Source of the DNA: Lachnospiraceae bacterium
GTDB lineage: Bacteria; Bacillota; Clostridia; Lachnospirales; Lachnospiraceae
Direction: 5' to 3'
Length of the DNA stretch: 47,741 nt
Assembly (NCBI GenBank): GCA_017450485.1
Contig: JAFSTN010000038.1
Span: forward strand, 1-47,741
This document shows positions 43,311 through 47,741 of the stretch, one piece after another. Every line of letters starts with the position of its first letter. Within the stretch, counting starts at the first letter, position 1. Under the pieces are notes generated by a model. It worked only from the letters and a program-made list of their open reading frames with translations, was not told the DNA's origin and ran no database searches. Position numbers and translations under genes: made by a program.

Positions 43311-43376
43311 TCAACCTTCGCGATGTGAAAACTCATCGTAATACTCTCTGAAGAACTCTGCTATCTTTGCTAACAT
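43311..43376 (-). CDS. Small ORF, 21 residues, strong ribosome-binding site
   Basis: ATG at 43376 is preceded by GGAGAAAGGAGTACGAT, one of the best ribosome-binding sites in the window. The product, MLAKIAEFFREYYDEFSHRE plus Gly, is short, charged and potentially an amphipathic helix. It lies in the same orientation as, and 149 bases before, the NifU-like gene, with a hairpin between. It could be a small protein of that operon or a leader peptide; there is no run of one amino acid to suggest classical attenuation. I do not recognise it. Confidence 0.5.
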   Translation of the reverse strand: MLAKIAEFFREYYDEFSHREG

Positions 43377-43444
43377 ATCGTACTCCTTTCTCCCGGCTCC
43401 CTGTCGGGTGTGAGATTGTTTCCTGTTGATATCATAGTAGTACA

Positions 43445-43473
43445 TTGACCATTATACGTAAAATACATATAAT
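43445..43473 (+). promoter_or_regulatory. Promoter of the LysR-family gene
   Basis: TTGACC (43445-43450), a 17-nt spacer and TATAAT (43468-43473), close to consensus. It faces away from the small ORF and NifU-like gene. Confidence 0.75.
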
Positions 43474-43476
43474 ATA

Positions 43477-43540
43477 GGTATTACGATACCCAAAAGGTAT
43501 GATTGCACCATTCGAGCGGTAAATAGTTATGTTAACTATT
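43477..43540. promoter_or_regulatory. Two dyads, candidate LysR binding sites
   Basis: GGTAT and ATACC flank four bases at 43477-43490, on the expected transcription start. An 8-bp dyad, AATAGTTA and TAACTATT, lies at 43522-43540. Both have the symmetry of LysR-type sites. Their place between the LysR promoter and gene suggests autoregulation, and they may also act on the divergent small ORF/NifU-like unit. Confidence 0.45.
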
Positions 43541-43568
43541 AAGTATTCGTTTATCTTGTGAGGTGGTC

Positions 43569-44453
43569 ATGGAACTCAGACATTTAAGATACTTTCTCAC
43601 TCTTGCAGAGGAGCTGAATTTCACAAGGGCAGCCGAGAGACTTATGATCGCTCAGCCGCCTCTCAGCAGACAGATACACGACCTGGAGGATGAACTTGGC
43701 TCTCCTCTTTTCATACGTGGGCATCATTCTCTCGAACTGACCGAAGAAGGAATTCTTTTCAGAGACTACGCCACCCATATCATCACCCTTGCTGACCAGT
43801 CGGTATCGGATGTACGCGATATCAGTCACGGTCTGCAGGGAACGCTCTATCTCGCCGAAGTCGAAGGGAAGGGGCCGCATCTCATGGCCCGGTGGATCTC
43901 GGAGTTTTCCAAAGAATATCCGAATGTACAGTACAGTCTATGGAACGGTAATTCCGATGAAGTCGTAAACCGGATCAGAAAAGGCTTAAGTGACGTGGCC
44001 GTGATAATGGAACCATTCGACCCTGACGGAATACACGGCATACAGGTCTACAGCGAGCCGTGGGTGGCTATGTTCCGCTCCGACCATCCTCTCGCATCCA
44101 CCGGTTCCGATACCATAACCATGAAGGAGATCGCAGATCAGGAGCTTATCATACCGTCCAGAGAATCAAGGCTTCAGGAGATCACCGACTGGTTTGGACC
44201 GGGCACCTGGCGTCCGAGGATACGCGCCCGTATCGCCAATGTGGTGACCGCATACGAACTGTGCAAGCAGGGCCTCGGCGTGGCCATATATCCCGCAGCG
44301 GTTGAGGATATCGTGACCGAAAGTGACGATATGTGCATAAAGCCCATATCCGACAAACGGATACGGGCTTCTTATGTACTCATATATTCCGATGAACATC
44401 CTTTAAGAAATCTGGCTCAGAGATTCGTGGATCATATCCGCGAGACCGAGTAG
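43569..44453 (+). CDS. LysR-family transcriptional regulator
   Basis: N-terminal winged helix-turn-helix MELRHLRYFLTLAEELNFTRAAERLMIAQPPLSRQIHDLEDELG-type sequence (residues 1-60; the recognition helix is PPLSRQIHDLE), then a periplasmic-binding-like effector domain with VAVIMEPFDPDG and CKQGLGVAIYPA. The form is closest to the BenM/CbbR-like group; the inducer cannot be told. I start at ATG 43569, with AGGTGG just upstream; a GTG two codons earlier is possible. It is divergent from the NifU-like/GGGtGRT unit and the likely regulator of it. 294 residues. Confidence 0.92.
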   Translation: MELRHLRYFLTLAEELNFTRAAERLMIAQPPLSRQIHDLEDELGSPLFIRGHHSLELTEEGILFRDYATHIITLADQSVSDVRDISHGLQGTLYLAEVEGKGPHLMARWISEFSKEYPNVQYSLWNGNSDEVVNRIRKGLSDVAVIMEPFDPDGIHGIQVYSEPWVAMFRSDHPLASTGSDTITMKEIADQELIIPSRESRLQEITDWFGPGTWRPRIRARIANVVTAYELCKQGLGVAIYPAAVEDIVTESDDMCIKPISDKRIRASYVLIYSDEHPLRNLAQRFVDHIRETE

Positions 44454-44496
44454 TCTTACGGCCGCGTTTTCTTCAGATCAGTTTATTTCTCAATCG

Positions 44497-45381
44497 TCAC
44501 TTCAGATTCAGAATCACAACCGCGGACAAAACCAGCAGGATCCCCAGCCCTGATATGAGCGTTAACGGCTCCGAGAAAAAAAGTATTCCGATCAATGTCG
44601 CGACCACGGGTTCGACAGTGGCTATTATCCCTGCTTTGCTCGCTTCCACCCTTTCAAGTCCGAGTGTATATGCAAGAAAAGGAATCACCGCGGTGATCAG
44701 AGCGGTCAGACAGCAAAAAAAAGCTAAAAAGCCGGGATCCGACACGCCCGAAAACTTCTGAAACATATCCGCCGGCCGGCATATGATCCATGACCCCACA
44801 GCAGCAAATATAAATGTATATGTCGTGACCGTATATGGAGAATACTTCCGTAACGCGATCGTTCCCAAAATGCTGTATAGTCCGTATCCTATGCCGGCTC
44901 CGAGGCCAACTGCCAGTCCCGTCAGCGTCACTCCTTCACCGGAGATCCCTGAAACAAGTACACAGCCCGCAAAGGCAAGAACAAGAGCCGCAAGCTTCTT
45001 TCTGTCCAGCTTTTCCCTAAAAAAAAGAACCGACATGAGCATGATCCATACAGGTGACGTATAAAGCAGGATCGCCGCGGTCGAAAGCGGCATCATCGTG
45101 ATCGCGGAAAAATAACAGACTGTGAAAAACAGAATGCTCCCCAGGCCCAGGCCCAGGAAAAGCGGAATATCCCTGAATGAAACTCTAAAGCCGGAACGCT
45201 CCTTTACAAACAGCACCAGTGAAAAGATAAGAGCAGCCAGCGTCACACGTATCGAAACGATCTGTATGGAGTCGAATCCGTATGTCCCCAGCGTTCTTAC
45301 AAAAATCCCCATGCTTCCCCAGAAGCATCCGGCGATAAGAATGAATGCTGTACCAAGTTTTCCGTCAACACGTTTTTCCAT
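44497..45381 (-). CDS. EamA/DMT-superfamily transporter
   Basis: A 294-residue protein with ten hydrophobic segments in two repeated EamA halves. The family's Pro-containing block YTSPVWIMLMSVLFFREKL appears in the first half and VEPVVATLIGILFFSEPL in the second. Such proteins export or import amino acids, nucleosides or other small metabolites; the substrate is not readable. It follows the Ser/His-rich protein gene by 32 bases in the same direction. The ATG has only a weak ribosome-binding site, so it may be read by coupling. Confidence 0.9.
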   Translation of the reverse strand: MEKRVDGKLGTAFILIAGCFWGSMGIFVRTLGTYGFDSIQIVSIRVTLAALIFSLVLFVKERSGFRVSFRDIPLFLGLGLGSILFFTVCYFSAITMMPLSTAAILLYTSPVWIMLMSVLFFREKLDRKKLAALVLAFAGCVLVSGISGEGVTLTGLAVGLGAGIGYGLYSILGTIALRKYSPYTVTTYTFIFAAVGSWIICRPADMFQKFSGVSDPGFLAFFCCLTALITAVIPFLAYTLGLERVEASKAGIIATVEPVVATLIGILFFSEPLTLISGLGILLVLSAVVILNLK

Positions 45382-45413
45382 TTTATATCTGCATCAGCAA
45401 TATCCGTATGGGT

Positions 45414-46439
45414 TCATTCATACGCATTGGTATATTCATCCGTCATGTGCCAGAGCATCGACGTGTCGTAATCTGCCGGCAGATGCACCCAGTTACCGTT
45501 GTCTGTTTCGATATACCATGCATCCTCGCTCATATCATATTCCATCCAGCCATAGTCCCCGTAGTCGGAGGAGATCCCTTCATACCAGTACTGCCACTGA
45601 TAAGGTGATACGGAATCGTTATAATAAAACCAGCATTCGGTCTCACTGTCATACCAGTCTTCACCATCCAGATAACAGGTCCTGCCTATCTCATCCACAT
45701 ATATGGAATTCCTGGCAGATTCCGTTTCGTATCTCGAACTGCCCGAGCTGTGGTTTGAAATACCGGCGGCGATCAAACCGACAAAGATTATCAGAAACGG
45801 CAGCGCAATGCTGCATACAAACAAGCCTATAGCGATCTTACCCATGAGCGGAAGACGGGGAATGACCGACTTTATGCTGCCGTCATCCTGTGAAGCATTG
45901 CCACTGTACGATTCTTTCGCTTTATCTGTTATATCTATCTGAAGCGGGGCACCGCACTTGTCACAGACGGGCACGTCTCCTTCTTTCCACTTATACACCA
46001 TGTGGTTTCCGCAGTACTCACACTTAAGCATCGTTTCCGCCCCGGACATGATCATATTATCATAATGCCGGCCGTTTTCATCATAGTATCCCTCTTCAAA
46101 ATACTGTCCGTCCGATGCTGTCCATCCCTGCGGATAATAGTCATAATCATGTGCAGCACCATAGAAATGACCGATGGTGCCATGTGATACATTATTCCAG
46201 TCGTAGGGCTGCGATTTCCGCGTACGGTGGACAGGTGTACTGCTTCTGTAACTGCTTCGTGCAGGTGAAGCATATGAGCTGTGATGACTCGACGAATGAC
46301 TCGAGTGACTTCTGCCCGAATGACTGCGGCTGCTCGAATAGCTTCGACTGCTCGAATGACTGCTGCTGTGATGTGAACTGCTGTGTGAGCTGTGATGACT
46401 GCTGCTGTGATGTGAACTGCTGTGTCCGCTGGGTGGCAT
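45414..46439 (-). CDS. Ser/His-rich zinc-ribbon membrane protein, unknown function
   Basis: From ATG 46439 (AAGGAGAAATAGAA upstream) the product has 341 residues in four parts. Residues 1-70 are almost only Ser and His with some Arg/Tyr (about 14 His within 55 residues). A zinc ribbon follows, CEYCGNHM and CDKCGAPLQ. One membrane helix spans about residues 197-222 (GKIAIGLFVCSIALPFLIIF). The C-terminal 110 residues are acidic and aromatic, rich in Trp and Tyr, with repeated D-E-D-W-Y patterns. By charge, the zinc ribbon is probably cytoplasmic and the acidic tail outside. A metal-sensing or metal-buffering role is possible but unproven. I do not recognise the family. Confidence 0.75.
   Translation of the reverse strand: MPPSGHSSSHHSSSHHSSHSSSHHSSSHSSSRSYSSSRSHSGRSHSSHSSSHHSSYASPARSSYRSSTPVHRTRKSQPYDWNNVSHGTIGHFYGAAHDYDYYPQGWTASDGQYFEEGYYDENGRHYDNMIMSGAETMLKCEYCGNHMVYKWKEGDVPVCDKCGAPLQIDITDKAKESYSGNASQDDGSIKSVIPRLPLMGKIAIGLFVCSIALPFLIIFVGLIAAGISNHSSGSSRYETESARNSIYVDEIGRTCYLDGEDWYDSETECWFYYNDSVSPYQWQYWYEGISSDYGDYGWMEYDMSEDAWYIETDNGNWVHLPADYDTSMLWHMTDEYTNAYE
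46357..46425. repeat. Tandem 30-bp direct repeat in the Ser/His-rich coding region
   Basis: The 30 bases at 46357-46386 recur exactly at 46396-46425 (period 39 bp, 13 codons). It keeps the reading frame, so changes in copy number would lengthen or shorten the Ser/His segment. Confidence 0.85.
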
Positions 46440-46570
46440 TTCTATTTCTCCTTCGATCAATGTCTGCTTATCCGGAACGCCCGACAAGCAAATATTTGCT
46501 GTTTATGACCCATTGACAAGGTTTTATCAACTTTTACGGCCGATTAGGTCATATTTCGGATACTACGATT

Positions 46571-47323
46571 CTACCGCAAAAAACAAACACTATCGACTGT
46601 TGCTTCGGATTCCAAGGGCAGAGCAGTAATTTCTTTTCCCTTTACCGGCATAGGAAAATTGAATACGATATTCCTGATCCAGCAGCCGTTTTCTGGCTTT
46701 TCGTGGTATATATCAATACGCTCGATAAACGATCTCATGAAGTCTCTCTGCTCTACCTCAGTGAATGTATTATACAGCTTATCGAATGCAAGCAGAAGCT
46801 GATATACATTATCGGCGGATATCTTTTCCTGCCGTACACTCAGAAGACGGTTGTTCCATTCATCCATCTGTGATTCTATATTTTCTGCCTTATCATACTG
46901 TTCGTCATATCTGCGCTGGAGATCGGATATCTTCTTGTTATAGTGGGTGTCCGTCACATCAAGATTGTCCATCTGATGCTCCAGACGAGTCTTTGTCCCC
47001 TGTACCTGCTTTAACTGAGTGCGGAGTGCTTCAATACGCTCTTCCATCTCCGATGTATCTACTGCGGTGCCAATCTTGGTCTTAATCGCACCTTTAAATC
47101 GATCATCTTTGACCATTGCTGATATGATCGCAGCAACCATGCGGTTCATCTCTGTCTGCTCGATATTGAGTCTGAACAAGCATTTATGACCGGTCGCTCC
47201 GAGAGTATTCTTGCAGTAATAGTAGTATCTCGTGTATTTATCCTTACTGTGTGCCTTGGCTATACCCATCCACCTGTATCGCTGTGGATACACGAGTGTA
47301 GATGTAGCATTTCTTTTTTTCAC
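46571..47323 (-). pseudogene. Large serine recombinase, internally deleted
   Basis: The visible C-terminal part is that of a large serine recombinase: a zinc-ribbon remnant (YYYYCKNTLGATGHKC), a long coiled coil (about residues 90-170) and the end TFTEVEQRDFMRSFIERIDIY. The N-terminal catalytic domain is missing. In another frame, 47244-47309 encodes CYIYTRVSTAIQVDGYS, the hallmark N-terminus with the catalytic Ser, after a GTG start with AGGAGG. A run of seven A (47314-47320) would need an eighth to connect start and stub. So the gene kept both ends, lost about 200 or more codons between them and shifted frame in the A-run. The 250-codon frame now open begins with a nonsense N-terminus. Confidence 0.8.
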
Positions 47324-47335
47324 TTCTGTTTCCTC

Positions 47336-47741
47336 CTACGGAAGCTGTAATACTCCGTTTTTCAATAATTTCTTGACCAGCGGATCATATTTGCCAATCC
47401 CAAAATCTTCTACTATACTGGTAATTCGTGCTCCTGCATCTCTTGAGGAAGCCCCGCAAAGGAATACCCGCTCATCCTTGGTTCCATAATCCAATACTAT
47501 GAATCTGTCGTGATATACGCCTCCGGTATGCTGCAGGGTAAGCTTGATATTTGGATATTCCTTGCAGAAATCGGTATATTCGACATTATGGAGTCTTCCG
47601 CTTCCGATATTATCGCTGAATATCTTGATATCAACGCCATCGGGGGCATTTTTAAGCAACACAAGTGTACGGAGTCCAATATAGTTGTCTATCAGGTAGA
47701 CCGACTTCTTCGCCTGGCTGTATATGGAAGAATAGGCAACA
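47336..47741 (-). CDS. PLD-like domain protein, C-terminal part only
   Basis: The frame is open to the right edge, so its start is outside. The 134 visible residues end with YHDRFIVLDYGTKDERVF and LCGASSRDAGARI, the HxD/GASS pattern of a phospholipase D-like fold. They begin with SIYSQAKKSVYLIDNYIG, a typical start of the same fold. I recall this module as the C-terminal half of ORF6N/RhuM-like DNA-binding proteins of prophages and mobile elements, but the N-terminal part that would confirm it is not visible. It ends 12 bases before the recombinase pseudogene start. Confidence 0.65.
   Translation of the reverse strand, partial: VAYSSIYSQAKKSVYLIDNYIGLRTLVLLKNAPDGVDIKIFSDNIGSGRLHNVEYTDFCKEYPNIKLTLQHTGGVYHDRFIVLDYGTKDERVFLCGASSRDAGARITSIVEDFGIGKYDPLVKKLLKNGVLQLP

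Noticed and set aside
44454-44496. Terminator between the LysR and EamA genes
   Set aside because: Only a CGGCCG core with a short T-rich stretch; stem too short to support.
46357-46425. CRISPR-like repeats
   Set aside because: Only two copies, in frame within a coding Ser/His segment, with no variable spacers or cas genes.

Overview
The window looks like chromosome of an anaerobic Firmicute of the family Lachnospiraceae, probably of the Butyrivibrio/Pseudobutyrivibrio kind. This is an inference from gene content: a GGGtGRT/NifU-like pair, LplB/YtcP-type sugar permeases, Ser/Thr/Glu-rich lipoprotein linkers, an Rpn-family nuclease, a non-secreted family 9 glycosidase resembling Butyrivibrio cellodextrinase, and strong AGGAGG ribosome-binding sites. 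No rRNA, tRNA or CRISPR array was seen.

Layout. 1-2.7 kb: the start of a response regulator that runs off the left edge, then a decayed region in which an Rpn-family nuclease gene with an internally duplicated tail lies between two copies of a lipoprotein promoter/leader. Each copy is followed only by a truncated lipoprotein. A 192-bp MITE-like palindrome closes this part. 2.7-8.6 kb: purF-carA-carB, tightly packed on the minus strand behind a good promoter and an attenuator-like hairpin. 8.6-33 kb: a large pectin-oligosaccharide utilisation locus, almost all on the minus strand. 33-34 kb: its likely AraC-type regulator. 34-41.4 kb: a minus-strand group encoding a TetM-like GTPase fused to a YacP/Rae1-type nuclease, a DUF2974 hydrolase, a GH9 glycosidase and a GGDEF protein. 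41.4-44.5 kb: the GGGtGRT/NifU-like pair, a 21-codon ORF and a divergent LysR regulator. 44.5-47.7 kb: an EamA transporter, a Ser/His-rich zinc-ribbon membrane protein, a serine recombinase pseudogene and part of a PLD-like mobile-element protein.

How the pectin locus works (inference from recognised families). A lipoprotein binding protein and two permeases import oligosaccharides. Every enzyme lacks a visible signal peptide, so processing is probably cytoplasmic: pectin methylesterase (CE8), rhamnogalacturonan acetylesterase (CE12-like), an alpha/beta esterase, polygalacturonase (GH28), unsaturated rhamnogalacturonyl hydrolase (GH105) and two GH43 enzymes for side chains. Galacturonate then passes through UxaC, UxaB, UxaA, KdgK and KdgA to pyruvate and glyceraldehyde 3-phosphate. 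Unsaturated uronate enters through KduI and KduD. No extracellular pectate lyase is in the window, so the polymer must be cut elsewhere or by other organisms.

The most interesting items are the GTPase-NYN nuclease fusion, an ankyrin-GH43 fusion, a KDPG aldolase with a glyoxalase-like C-terminal domain, two genes whose best-placed start codon is AUA, the paired lipoprotein leaders around the Rpn gene (one with a G9 tract in its promoter spacer), and the uncharacterised GGGtGRT/NifU-like operon with its small ORF.
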